Source: JACJVV01 sp964581515 (GTDB taxonomy: Archaea > Nanobdellota > Nanobdellia > Woesearchaeales > JACJVV01). Taken from it: a stretch of DNA of 64,000 bases. The stretch lies in the NCBI GenBank assembly GCA_964581515.1, contig CAZOOV010000008.1, positions 1 through 64,000 of the forward strand. The letters are read 5' to 3'. Positions 10,017 to 18,740 of the stretch are shown one piece after another; the first letter of the stretch is position 1; each line of letters starts with the position of its first letter. The notes under the pieces were generated by a model. That model was not told the origin of the DNA. It made no database searches and was given only the letters and a program-made list of their open reading frames with translations. The position numbers and the translations under genes were made by a program.

Positions 10017-10030
10017 AATATTTATAAAAG
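10017..10030 (+). promoter_or_regulatory. Box A promoter of tRNA-Tyr
   Basis: AATATTTATAAAAG lies about 38 nt upstream of the mature 5' end of the tRNA, the usual archaeal TATA box plus BRE arrangement for a tRNA gene. Confidence 0.6.
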
Positions 10031-10063
10031 GGTCAATACTCTTTCAACTTGATTTTAGGAGAT

Positions 10064-10190
10064 CCCCTCCTAGCTCAATTGGCTAGAGCGCACCGCTGTA
10101 GCAAATTGCTTTGAGTTGCACTTTGAGTGCTAAGATGATAAGCAATCAGCGGTTACGGTGAGGTTCCTGGTTCAAGTCTGGGGGAGGGGA
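10064..10190 (+). tRNA. tRNA-Tyr (anticodon GTA) with a 53-nt intron
   Basis: The acceptor CCCCTCC (10064-10070) pairs perfectly with GGAGGGG (10183-10189), discriminator A at 10190. D stem GCTC/GAGC. Anticodon stem CACCG (10091-10095) pairs with CGGTG (10156-10160). Anticodon GTA is at 10098-10100. T arm CCTGG-TTCAAGT-CTGGG. The canonical 37/38 intron runs about 10102-10154. In the precursor ACCGCTG pairs with CAGCGGT inside the intron, and ATTGCTT with AAGCAAT closes an inner hairpin, so a relaxed bulge-helix-bulge can form. No CCA is encoded. Confidence 0.93.
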
Positions 10191-10197
10191 TTTTTTA
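10191..10197 (+). terminator. Oligo-T terminator after tRNA-Tyr
   Basis: A run of Ts begins immediately after the discriminator base, the usual archaeal intrinsic stop for a tRNA transcript. Confidence 0.5.
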
Positions 10198-10236
10198 TTT
10201 CTTAGAAATTCATTATATAACTTAATTTGACTTAAT

Positions 10237-10992
10237 TCATTTCTTGGCGATTTTCCACATGGCATCAAAGCTATGATTAAAGCTTTTTGCCACTTCTTTG
10301 CTTTCTATTGTTATGAACACAGGACTTTCACTGAATATGCCGAGAATGGAGAGGTCATCGATGACATTGATGCTCATAAAGGAATTGTAATCCAAATATC
10401 TTATTTTTGCATATTTTCCTAATAGTTTTCGGTCTTTTTTTGCTGCAGGCTCTACAATCTTTCTTACATCAAGTCCAGGAAGTTCTCTTGCTGGTTCCAT
10501 ATTGTATGTGAAGAAGTCATAATAATTGCCAAGTCCTTTGTATTTATCAAATGCTAATATTCCTAGAATCCTTACAATTTTACCTTTCTTATATCTTTCT
10601 CTTTCTTTATAATATGCTGTTTTGAGACCTTTGAATCCTGTGAATACTTCGACATGGACTGGTGACTTTACAGCATTTATTTTTTTCATGAGCTGAGGTA
10701 TAATATTATTGAAGTCAGTCTCTTGTTGTTCAAGATTCTTTTTCTTATCTTTTAGATATTCTCTCACTCTGCTCGGGTCAGCAGGACTGAAATGCTTTAC
10801 ACCTGCTTTTGTTATCTCACTTACCAGACCTTTTTGCTTGAGGGAGTTTAGGATTTCATATATCTTGCCTGAATGCAGATTTGCTTTTGCAAGAATTTTT
10901 CCAGAAGTTGATTCTCCTAAGTCGAGCAGAGCTATGTATACTTTTGTCTCATATTGTGTTAGGCCAATGTTTCTCAATACTTGTTCTATCAT
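10237..10992 (-). CDS. TrmB-family transcriptional regulator
   Basis: 251 residues. The N-terminal winged helix (NIGLTQYETKVYIALLDLG, then GKIYEILNSLKQKGLV) is the TrmB signature. A short coiled coil follows (about 85-105) and then an effector domain, PVHVEVFTGFKGLKTAYY. The full TrmB sugar-binding C-terminus seen in Thermococcales is shorter here, so the ligand is uncertain. Family members control sugar transport and metabolism. An AT-rich box A is upstream of its start. Confidence 0.8.
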   Translation of the reverse strand: MIEQVLRNIGLTQYETKVYIALLDLGESTSGKILAKANLHSGKIYEILNSLKQKGLVSEITKAGVKHFSPADPSRVREYLKDKKKNLEQQETDFNNIIPQLMKKINAVKSPVHVEVFTGFKGLKTAYYKERERYKKGKIVRILGILAFDKYKGLGNYYDFFTYNMEPARELPGLDVRKIVEPAAKKDRKLLGKYAKIRYLDYNSFMSINVIDDLSILGIFSESPVFITIESKEVAKSFNHSFDAMWKIAKK

Positions 10993-11121
10993 AGGTTAGG
11001 TAGTTTGTTTGAGATATATAAATTTTATGGATTACTCTACTTAAGGGGTAGGATTACTATTATAAATACTTCTCGTTTCTTCTTTTTTAGGTGTTCTTCT
11101 GGCTTGTTGGTGTTTTTGTTA

Positions 11122-11233
11122 TGTCCAGAATAATGTGATGATGTATGCTGGAGCACGGCGCAATTACAAGTTTTTTATTAAAACTTGTGCGCCTCGATGG
11201 GCGCCAGCATACATAGTAATCTAATTCTGGACA
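11122..11233 (+). ncRNA. Candidate structured RNA or leader element, copy 1
   Basis: Three nested perfect stems: TGTCCAGAAT (11122-11131) with ATTCTGGACA (11224-11233); ATGTATGCTGG (11141-11151) with CCAGCATACAT (11204-11214); GGCGCA plus CAAGTTTT (11157-11174, with an ATTA bulge) with AAAACTTG plus TGCGCC (11180-11193). A box A (TATTATAAATAC near 11060) lies upstream, and the outer stem ends 10 nt before the GGAGG of the next gene. It shares TGCTGG..CACGGCGC and CGCCTC with the element at 43981. It could be a riboswitch-like leader or an independent small RNA; I know no named family that fits. Confidence 0.5.
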
Positions 11234-11254
11234 GATTTAATGTTGGAGGAAAGA

Positions 11255-12034
11255 ATGTTAATAATTCCATTAGTTGCATTCATGAGTATTGCACTTTATG
11301 TGATGATAATAATATTATTGCCATTTAATACGCAGATGGCCACATTATTGCTGTTTACGTTGATAGCATTTTGGAGCAGACTACCTGGAGTAGCTGTAAA
11401 TGATCCTACTTGGCTTTTATATTGTGCTGATCTGATAGATGTGTTCAGCATGATTATCGCAATAAACATAGGAGGGATGCAAGGAGCTATATTTGCATTT
11501 GTCACCAATGTAGTTCCACGTTTCTGTGGCTTTTATCCTGTATGGATATCTGTGATGTATGATGCGATTGCACAGTTTATTGTGTGTCTTATGATTCCAT
11601 TCATACATATCGCCCTTGGTGGTGATATTTTAATATCGATGTCTGTCTATACATTGATTAGGATTATTATTATAATGCCTATAAGCTATTTCCTTTATCC
11701 AAGACCATTAGTCAGATGGATTCTTGAATGGATATCAGGCTTATTTGGTGTATTCTTGGCCAATGTCTTTTGGGCGAAGCTTTTTGGTGATTATTTTGAT
11801 GGTCTTCTTGCAAGAGGTGCAGGATTTGATTGGTTACTTTTTCTTTTTGCGACAGTTGTAATGTTGGTCTTCTATTTGCTTTATTCTTCAAGGAAAGGAA
11901 GCTCTGTAAATGTTAGTCGTATTGTAAAAAATCTAATAAAGAATATGGTTGATAAAAAGAATAATGATGTGAAAGATGAATGTCAAGATGAGAATGATCT
12001 TAAATTACTGTATAATATCAAGAATAAACTATAA
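11255..12034 (+). CDS. Polytopic membrane protein, paralogue of the gene at 54603
   Basis: 259 residues with about six membrane helices. I chose ATG 11255 because GGAGG stands 6 nt upstream and the N-terminus then aligns with the paralogue at 54603. Both share LLPFN, FWSRLPGV, a central Pro/Gly-rich loop, and KLFGDYFD/SVFGDFFD before a last helix and a basic tail ending in polar residues. Resemblance to small-molecule transporter S-components or MreD-like proteins is only topological. It sits just behind the structured element, which may control it. Confidence 0.65.
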   Translation: MLIIPLVAFMSIALYVMIIILLPFNTQMATLLLFTLIAFWSRLPGVAVNDPTWLLYCADLIDVFSMIIAINIGGMQGAIFAFVTNVVPRFCGFYPVWISVMYDAIAQFIVCLMIPFIHIALGGDILISMSVYTLIRIIIIMPISYFLYPRPLVRWILEWISGLFGVFLANVFWAKLFGDYFDGLLARGAGFDWLLFLFATVVMLVFYLLYSSRKGSSVNVSRIVKNLIKNMVDKKNNDVKDECQDENDLKLLYNIKNKL

Positions 12035-12060
12035 TTGATTTTAGATTGAAATTATTTTAT

Positions 12061-13560
12061 TTATCTTCTTTTTTTCTTCTTTATATTTCTTCTAAGGAGA
12101 TGTTCCAATGCACCATGTATCTCTGATAATTCAAGAAGCCTTCTTCCTTTTTTCATGCCTTTGATTGTTTCATAGATCATATCATAGCTTTCAGGTTCAA
12201 GATTGGTGATTACCCATGCAACATCATCAACAATCTTCTGTACGCTCTCCCTATTATGTTTTGGAGATTCTGAAGGTTTTCTTACATGAGTTGCATATAA
12301 TTCTACAAGATTCAATACCTGGTCAGAATTGATAAATACATTATTACCCGCAGTTGTTTCATGCAATGCATTTGCTAGTTCGCTCTTATAGTCAACACCT
12401 ACTGATTGGTTCTTATGTCTTGAACTTGATGAACTCCAATAACCTCCACAAGGATTATAATCTGGGAATATTGCATTTAATCTGTTTAGGAAATATACTC
12501 TTTCCTTGACTGCACCTTTATTTTCGAGAAGCTCTATTCTTCTGTCTTCTACTTGCTCTTCAAGGCTTTTTAATTCTTGTTCTAATGCTTCTTTTCTTGC
12601 AGCAGTCTCAAGACCTAAGTTTTGATCTATCCTTTCTATCTGCTTATCTCTATAATCAGCAATATCTTTTTCTGCTTTAGTTACTGCATCATTTATTCTT
12701 CCTGTTGCTTGAGATTTGTTTCCATCAAGCTCTTTTTTCAACTCATCATATCTTGTTTTCAAACCTTCGGCAAACTGAACTACTTTTGCTCTTATTCCTT
12801 TAAGCTCTTTGAGTGTATTCTCTGATAATTCATCTATATTGTCTGTAGATGAGCTTCTTGATATGCTCACATAATCTTCAATAGATTGTGCTTCTGCAAT
12901 CTCTCTATATTTTTTTATCACAAATGGATTTGTCAGCATGTTAGCTACTTCACATACAAGATTAGATTCAAATGCAAGATTGAGTATTGTGTGATTGCTA
13001 GTCTCTGCTTGTTCCACTATGACTTTGCTTATTGCCTGCTTTACAACACCTCTGAGATAGTCTGCAATTTGTGCTTCAGGATCACCATGCTGTAATCTGG
13101 TGCCATCTTCATAAACACTGAATTCACATGCTTCAACAAGACGAGTATTTGTTCCATTATGTATTACAGCATACATTGTTGCAGATGAGCTTTTTGGTTT
13201 TCCTCCCCTGAATAGTTTAGTGAATCCAGATGAGACTGATTGAACCCCTTCATATATAATCTCAATACCTATCTTAGAATCACCTTCACCAACATTGATT
13301 TTTCTTGAATCTCTCTCTGTTGGGAAATTCTTCACATCGAATTTTCTTCCTTGAGAAAGATATTGATCAAATCTTTGATGAGTTGCTGATTTAAGTTCTT
13401 CAAGATGTCTTGTATATTCATTTACAGTACTATGGACATTATTTTCTAAAGCAGAGGCTTCATAACCTACTTGCCTATCACTTGGTCTGTGTATTGTTGT
13501 CCTTGTGACTGTATTTTTTGCATTTCTAGATGTAGTGTTAAAACTTGGCATATATGACAA
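12061..13560 (-). CDS. Coiled-coil protein of unknown function
   Basis: 499 residues, no signal peptide. The centre (about 240-345) is highly charged and predicted coiled coil (repeated E/K with heptad leucines). The C-terminus ends in a very basic RRNIKKKKRR. No domain is recognised. Its promoter has a box A (CTTTATAAATC, 13573-13583 on the plus strand) and an adjacent AGTGGTTA motif also found near the promoters at 26.2, 37.4 and 62.0 kb. It is convergent with the membrane protein at 11255. Confidence 0.6.
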   Translation of the reverse strand: MSYMPSFNTTSRNAKNTVTRTTIHRPSDRQVGYEASALENNVHSTVNEYTRHLEELKSATHQRFDQYLSQGRKFDVKNFPTERDSRKINVGEGDSKIGIEIIYEGVQSVSSGFTKLFRGGKPKSSSATMYAVIHNGTNTRLVEACEFSVYEDGTRLQHGDPEAQIADYLRGVVKQAISKVIVEQAETSNHTILNLAFESNLVCEVANMLTNPFVIKKYREIAEAQSIEDYVSISRSSSTDNIDELSENTLKELKGIRAKVVQFAEGLKTRYDELKKELDGNKSQATGRINDAVTKAEKDIADYRDKQIERIDQNLGLETAARKEALEQELKSLEEQVEDRRIELLENKGAVKERVYFLNRLNAIFPDYNPCGGYWSSSSSRHKNQSVGVDYKSELANALHETTAGNNVFINSDQVLNLVELYATHVRKPSESPKHNRESVQKIVDDVAWVITNLEPESYDMIYETIKGMKKGRRLLELSEIHGALEHLLRRNIKKKKRR

Positions 13561-13649
13561 AACTGTTTTTTGCTTTATAAATCTTTTGGTATGTTACTAT
13601 TCCTTAGTGGTTAAAATAAGAACTAGTGTTTGAGTTAAGGTTGTAATTG

Positions 13650-15086
13650 TTATTTATTCTCTGGAATGTCCTTGAATGGATGTTCTCCACCTACGCAGAA
13701 ATAGCATAGCTTTTCTTTAGGTATTCCAAGTCTTTCAAATATTTTTAACATTCCATTGATAGAGAGATATTTCACAGGCATGCCCATTTTTGCACTTATC
13801 TCATTCATTGTTCTATCTCTTGCAATGAATTTATCATCAGGAGGCATATCTACACCGAATGTGCAACCTCTTGGAACTCCATCTTCTCCTACTATACCTA
13901 CAGGAGGTGTATAGCTTACCATATATGCTTTTTTTACTTTCGCAATGTCATAGAGAAGATGCTTGATGTGCATTGCATTATTGCCTCTGATTATGCTGTC
14001 ATCTACAACAGCAACAGTCTTATCTTTTATTTTTGCTTCAACACCTGGCATAAGGAATAGATTACTGCTTATAGACTGTGCTCTTTCTTCTAGAGTTGAT
14101 CCTTGGAATGCACGTTCTCCTCTGGTCTTATAGAATATATATTCAAATCTTTTATTGAGCTTTTGTGCCATAGTTCTTGCAGCAGGTTGAGGACATCTTG
14201 GCATATATGATACGATATCAACATCTTCTAATTTATGTTCCTCTGCAAGTGCTTCACCCATAAGCTGTCTGACAACCCTTACATTAACACCGCCTAAGAT
14301 GGACGCCATATGCGCTACGTAATTATATTCAAAATAGCATAATTTGAGTATCTCATCTACCACATGCTGTCTTGTATAGTTTCCTTGCGGGTGCATATAA
14401 TATATACTTCCTGGTTCAAGATCTTCTCTGAATTCTGCTCCATTCTTGTCAAAAGCGATGCTTTCTGAGGCAGCAACGTATTTTCCATCTTTCCATCCTA
14501 AAACACCTGGTTTGATACCTGTCTTGTCTCTGCAGACAATGACATCCTTATGCCTTTTATCAGCCATAGCAAGAGTGAATGAACCTGGAACATCCTTTAA
14601 GAAGCCGCGTGCACCATGGTTTACTATATAATGCAGTATTTTTTCAGTATCACATCCTGTTTTAACATCACTTAAATCAATTCCTTGTAAATATTGGTCT
14701 TCTACTTGTCCATTATGTACAATGACTGCTTCACAATCCATTATGAAACGATGATCACCATAATCATATTGTGTGCCACCTATTGTGTGAGGATGTGCAT
14801 CTTCTAGAATCTGATCTTTTCTACCCCTAGTTGCATAACGAATATGCATGAGATATGTATGATATTGATGCCCAGGAAATATTTTGAAAAGATCGGTAAC
14901 ATCAAATCTGTCAACAGTACCTTTCCATTTTGCTACATCTATACGATCATATCCAATAGCTGCTATTCCTGCTGCTTCTCTTCCTCTATGCTGCAGTGCT
15001 TTTCCAAAAGAATAAACGTCGTGCAGAGTATGTGCTACAACAATACCACAATTATGCCTTAACCCTTGCAACTCTTGTTCTAACAT
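13650..15086 (-). CDS. purF: Amidophosphoribosyltransferase
   Basis: 478 residues from ATG 15086. It catalyses the first step of purine synthesis, glutamine plus PRPP to phosphoribosylamine. The start MLEQELQGLRHN leaves a 12-residue propeptide before nucleophile Cys13, the known maturation pattern. LQHRGREAAGI, HIRYATRG, HNG and CDTE form the glutaminase site; VVDDSIIRGNN is the PRPP loop. Cysteines in LCYFEY, RGCTFG and CYFC correspond to the four [4Fe-4S] ligands of the Bacillus enzyme. No other pur gene is in the window. The tail of the glutaminase domain is divergent. Confidence 0.88.
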   Translation of the reverse strand: MLEQELQGLRHNCGIVVAHTLHDVYSFGKALQHRGREAAGIAAIGYDRIDVAKWKGTVDRFDVTDLFKIFPGHQYHTYLMHIRYATRGRKDQILEDAHPHTIGGTQYDYGDHRFIMDCEAVIVHNGQVEDQYLQGIDLSDVKTGCDTEKILHYIVNHGARGFLKDVPGSFTLAMADKRHKDVIVCRDKTGIKPGVLGWKDGKYVAASESIAFDKNGAEFREDLEPGSIYYMHPQGNYTRQHVVDEILKLCYFEYNYVAHMASILGGVNVRVVRQLMGEALAEEHKLEDVDIVSYMPRCPQPAARTMAQKLNKRFEYIFYKTRGERAFQGSTLEERAQSISSNLFLMPGVEAKIKDKTVAVVDDSIIRGNNAMHIKHLLYDIAKVKKAYMVSYTPPVGIVGEDGVPRGCTFGVDMPPDDKFIARDRTMNEISAKMGMPVKYLSINGMLKIFERLGIPKEKLCYFCVGGEHPFKDIPENK

Positions 15087-15300
15087 TACTATAATTGAGT
15101 AAGGCTGCTGGTTTTTAAGTATTTGTACAATTGCACATATATAACGCAAATATAATGCTTAATTTACTTCAAAATTCGTAGATATTCCGAGTTAATTGTG
15201 AATTTATTGTGAATTTGTTATAGATTTATTGTTTAATCTATTGGATAATGGATATACGCAATATTTATATAGGGCTTACTTTTTTTTAATACTGATTACT

Positions 15301-15804
15301 ATGGACTCATATGAAAAGATAAGGAAGATGGGAGAGATCTCAAAGGAACTTAAAAAGCATGGTTTGGCTGAAGATTCTGAAGAGGCTATGAAAAAAGCAG
15401 AGAACATTATTCTTGATAATGATAAAGAATTTTATGTCAGTCAAAAGGAGATGAAGGAGAACATTAAAAAAGCAGAAAATTGTTGTGTTGATGCTAATAC
15501 TGAAATAAGGAAAGTTACAGTACAGTTTAATGATAAAATAGCTGCAATGGAATCGCAAATAGGGTTAGTTAGAGATAAAGTCAATGAAATTATTGCAAAA
15601 CTTAATGATGTAGAATCAAAATTGAATTCACAAGATAGACAGGAGATACAGGCTACTTTAGTGGCTGCTAATACTGAAGTCAGAGAGAAGCAAGAAGAAA
15701 AGCAGGAAGCAGAGTCAAAGACTAAAGTGAAGCCAGAAGTAAAGAAAGAATATTCTTCTGATGATGTATCTGTGGATAAGATGTTTTATTCAGGAAATAA
15801 GTGA
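15301..15804 (+). CDS. Small acidic coiled-coil protein
   Basis: 167 residues from ATG 15301, chosen because the box A (TTTATATAG near 15265) implies a start here and upstream in-frame codons are hydrophobic read-through. Mostly heptad coiled coil with a KE-rich C-terminal tail. No known family; could be a structural or chaperone-like protein. Confidence 0.6.
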   Translation: MDSYEKIRKMGEISKELKKHGLAEDSEEAMKKAENIILDNDKEFYVSQKEMKENIKKAENCCVDANTEIRKVTVQFNDKIAAMESQIGLVRDKVNEIIAKLNDVESKLNSQDRQEIQATLVAANTEVREKQEEKQEAESKTKVKPEVKKEYSSDDVSVDKMFYSGNK

Positions 15805-15921
15805 TTATTTCTCAATTCATTTCTGATCCTATTTTTGGATATATTAATTCTTCATTTTGTTTATTCCCATTGGACATGTACTGCAGATTGATTTAAATAT
15901 ATTCTTTGTTTGTTTTATCTT

Positions 15922-16707
15922 ATGATAAGAAGCACTTTTGTCTTGCTTAATGGAATCTCTTATGGTAAGGAGAATAGGATGTGGAATGAAGGCATAAAAG
16001 ATTGGAATGATTTTTTGCATTCTGATAAGGTCAAAGGAATATCAAAAAAAAGAAAATTAGTCTATGATTATCATCTTTCACAGGCAAACAGAAGCCTTCT
16101 TAACGAGGATAGTAAATATTTTGCATCATTACTTCCTTTGAAGGAGCATTGGAGACTCTATGATTATTTTAGTGATTCATGCGTATTTCTTGATATAGAG
16201 ATGTCTTGTGTTTCGGGGGGTTATGTAACTTGCATGACGCTATTTGATGGTTATGAAACAATGACTTTTGTCAGGAACCAAAATATGGATCATTCTATAA
16301 TCAAGAAAATATTATCTAGATATAAGATGATTGTGACTTTTAATGGAAATGTATTTGATCTGCCTTTCCTTAAGAAATATTTTGGTGATGGATTTAATGA
16401 TATCTTATCTAATACTTTATGTTGGGATCTTAGGCATAGTTGTGCTGCTCTTGAATTGAAAGGGGGCTTGAAAATTGTTGAGAAAGAGCTTGGCATAAAA
16501 AGAGAAAATGAGATAGTTGAGAGATTACATGGGGGAGATCCATTGAAGCTTTGGAGGACATTTTTAGCAACTGGTGACAAGTATTATCTTGATTTGCTTG
16601 TGGAGTATAATCAAGAAGATACTATCAATCTAAAATTTATTGCAGATAAAGTGTTTAAGATGCTGATTAAAAAGAAACAGGTTGTCCTTCAACATCTCTC
16701 TTATTGA
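15922..16707 (+). CDS. RNase H-like 3'-5' exonuclease domain protein (YprB type)
   Basis: 261 residues from ATG 15922, which lies about 30 nt after a box A. A DEDD-type nuclease fold is suggested by FLDIEMSC (first catalytic Asp and Glu), VTFNGNVFDLPFL (second motif with Asp) and YNQEDTINL (last Asp), the arrangement in YprB-like predicted exonucleases. The HIS motif of DEDDh members is not obvious. Role in nucleic acid maintenance is inferred. Its end overlaps the convergent gene at 16667 by 41 nt. Confidence 0.7.
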   Translation: MIRSTFVLLNGISYGKENRMWNEGIKDWNDFLHSDKVKGISKKRKLVYDYHLSQANRSLLNEDSKYFASLLPLKEHWRLYDYFSDSCVFLDIEMSCVSGGYVTCMTLFDGYETMTFVRNQNMDHSIIKKILSRYKMIVTFNGNVFDLPFLKKYFGDGFNDILSNTLCWDLRHSCAALELKGGLKIVEKELGIKRENEIVERLHGGDPLKLWRTFLATGDKYYLDLLVEYNQEDTINLKFIADKVFKMLIKKKQVVLQHLSY

Positions 16708-17080
16708 TAGTTGCTTTTTTTAAGAATTCATCTCTTACATCATAGCCTAATGCATTTGAGAAATTAAATTTAGGATCATTTTTATCGTGATAATTTATTA
16801 TTTGTCCAGCATGGCTGTTTGTGCTGTAGATATTGCTTGTTATCTGCTGTGGCTTCCATTCATTGACATTGACACCAGCTATCTCCCATGCATTAACTCT
16901 ATATATGAATTGATAATTGTCTTTGTTTGTTGGCATGATTGTGCCTGTCTTGCTCCAACCTTGATTATCGGTCATGACAATCTCTTTTCCTACGAGATCT
17001 TCAATAGAAGGTTCTGCTAAGAAATCTGTACTTGCTGTCGTATCAGTTTTGGTGCATACTGTTGCTGTATTATCTTTCAT
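16667..17080 (-). CDS. Hypothetical protein, coupled to upstream gene
   Basis: 137 residues, polar, no membrane helix, no recognised domain. Its start overlaps the end of the gene at 17070 by 11 nt, so the two are almost certainly one transcript. Its 3' end overlaps the convergent nuclease-like gene by 41 nt. Confidence 0.5.
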   Translation of the reverse strand: MKDNTATVCTKTDTTASTDFLAEPSIEDLVGKEIVMTDNQGWSKTGTIMPTNKDNYQFIYRVNAWEIAGVNVNEWKPQQITSNIYSTNSHAGQIINYHDKNDPKFNFSNALGYDVRDEFLKKATINKRDVEGQPVSF

Positions 17081-17906
17081 CTTTAGTCACATCTAATTTC
17101 ATTATCTCTGCAAGCTTATCGAATGCTGTATAAAGTCCTGTTTCATTCGTTTCTGGAGCAAAGTAAGAATCTGAATGTTCGTGGTCACCACGTGAACCAG
17201 ATGCAGAGTTAAGTAATCCTGCTGCTTTGAGATGTCTATTTAGTATAGGTTCTGGTGATTGAGCAGTAATAATTGCTTTTCCCCAAGCTTTTTTTAGAGG
17301 ATGATTGCTTACAACTAATTTTAATGTTGATTTAGTGTTTTCTTGTCCTATCCCACTCCATGCAGAGGTATTATCATAGAACCAATTTTGGTTTACACTG
17401 TCTTCAGGAAATATATTAACATACCTTAGATTAACTCCAGCTTCATATTTTATCTGTGCTTTTTCATGTTCATAAGCAGTCTCTGCACAGAATTCTATAG
17501 TTTTTGCTGCTTTCCAAAGACTTTTTGCATTATAGCTTGCTACAACTTTGTCAATATGATCCATCACAAGGTCTTCATTCGCTTCAACTGCTGAATCTGC
17601 TGCAATGCCCCAATCTTGTGCATACTTTTCGCCTTCTACTTTTGATGGTACTAATTTGACAGTCGTAAGCCTACCTTCTCTTACAAAGGTTGCAATAGGA
17701 GAAGGATGCATATAAACATTATTCTTCTCTTTGTCAATGCTTAATCCCTGTTGCTCGACAAAATCAACAATATCGCTACTTCCTTGCAGATTTTCAATAG
17801 TATTTGTATAAACAACTGCTAGGAGAGGATGACTGCTAACATGATAATGCTCTACCTGAATTTTAGGGAGCATCTCTTCGAGTTGGCTTAGTTTGAATAA
17901 TTTCAT
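17070..17906 (-). CDS. Hypothetical protein
   Basis: 278 residues, soluble-looking, rich in His and Asn, with RGDHEHSDSYF near residue 240 that could bind metal (speculative). No family recognised. A box A-like AGTTTAAAAACC lies about 33 nt upstream of the ATG. First gene of a two-gene operon with 16667. Confidence 0.5.
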   Translation of the reverse strand: MKLFKLSQLEEMLPKIQVEHYHVSSHPLLAVVYTNTIENLQGSSDIVDFVEQQGLSIDKEKNNVYMHPSPIATFVREGRLTTVKLVPSKVEGEKYAQDWGIAADSAVEANEDLVMDHIDKVVASYNAKSLWKAAKTIEFCAETAYEHEKAQIKYEAGVNLRYVNIFPEDSVNQNWFYDNTSAWSGIGQENTKSTLKLVVSNHPLKKAWGKAIITAQSPEPILNRHLKAAGLLNSASGSRGDHEHSDSYFAPETNETGLYTAFDKLAEIMKLDVTKDER

Positions 17907-17989
17907 AGTAGAGGAAGTTGCAATGTGGTTTTTAAACTTTTGTGTGTATTTACTTGTCGCTAAGGTTAATTTTTAATAAATAATTTGAG

Positions 17990-18715
17990 TTGGTGGATTT
18001 AGTAAGTTTTAAATATTCTAGGAATCCTGTACTTTTAATGAAGAATGATAAACTGTTACCAAGATGGTTTACTATCTGGTTCATATTTTCTTGTATAATA
18101 CTCTTTATTGGAGGTATTGCTGATCATTTGACTGGTCAAGAGCAGATAAACTTTAATGCTTGGGCTGCAGCCATAGGTATTTTTATTATGTTTCTGCTAG
18201 TTTTGGTTGTCTGGAAATTTAAAGATTCTCTTAGTTCATATGTTTCTTCTATTTCATTGTCGCCAATTATATTATTCATTTTAATAGGATGGTTTTTTGC
18301 AGAGATTGATGAATTAGTGAATTTCTTCTTTAATCCATTAGTTCCAGGAATAAGTCTGGGTCAAGATATCTTACTTACAACACCAATGTATTTATTTGCC
18401 TACTTTTTTTGGTTTTTGGTTATTCGTAAATATAAATTTACACCAGGCCAGGCATTAATTACTGGCGGGATATCTATCGGGATTTTTGAAGTAGTTATGG
18501 GTGGGGCAAGTCCTTTTGGAATAGTAGTATTTCCTTTTATAGTAATGATACATGGAGTTCATATGGTGATGCCAATTATTCTTATGTCAAAATACTTTGA
18601 AGAAATAAAAAGAAAAGAAACAAGATGGAAATATTTCTATGGGATATTGTTTCCTGCAATTGGAACTTTAATTGGCATAGGAATAGCAATAATTCTTGCT
18701 AGTGGTAATATTTAA
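17990..18715 (+). CDS. Polytopic membrane protein
   Basis: Up to 241 residues with about seven membrane helices separated by short loops. The start is uncertain: TTG 17990 or GTG 17993 lie at leaderless distance from an AT-rich box A, whereas the first ATG is at 18038. Contains WFFAEIDELVNFFFNP between helices, conserved-looking acidic residues in a membrane setting. No function assigned. It ends 25 nt before the methyltransferase gene and may be co-transcribed with it. Confidence 0.55.
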   Translation: MVDLVSFKYSRNPVLLMKNDKLLPRWFTIWFIFSCIILFIGGIADHLTGQEQINFNAWAAAIGIFIMFLLVLVVWKFKDSLSSYVSSISLSPIILFILIGWFFAEIDELVNFFFNPLVPGISLGQDILLTTPMYLFAYFFWFLVIRKYKFTPGQALITGGISIGIFEVVMGGASPFGIVVFPFIVMIHGVHMVMPIILMSKYFEEIKRKETRWKYFYGILFPAIGTLIGIGIAIILASGNI

Positions 18716-18740
18716 AAGCTGATAACGATTCATTTCTTCT

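Noticed and set aside
11122..11233. H/ACA or C/D guide RNA
   Set aside because: GTGATGA resembles a C box and ACA ends the outer stem, but no D box and no convincing kink-turn or guide pocket is visible, and copy 2 lacks ACA.
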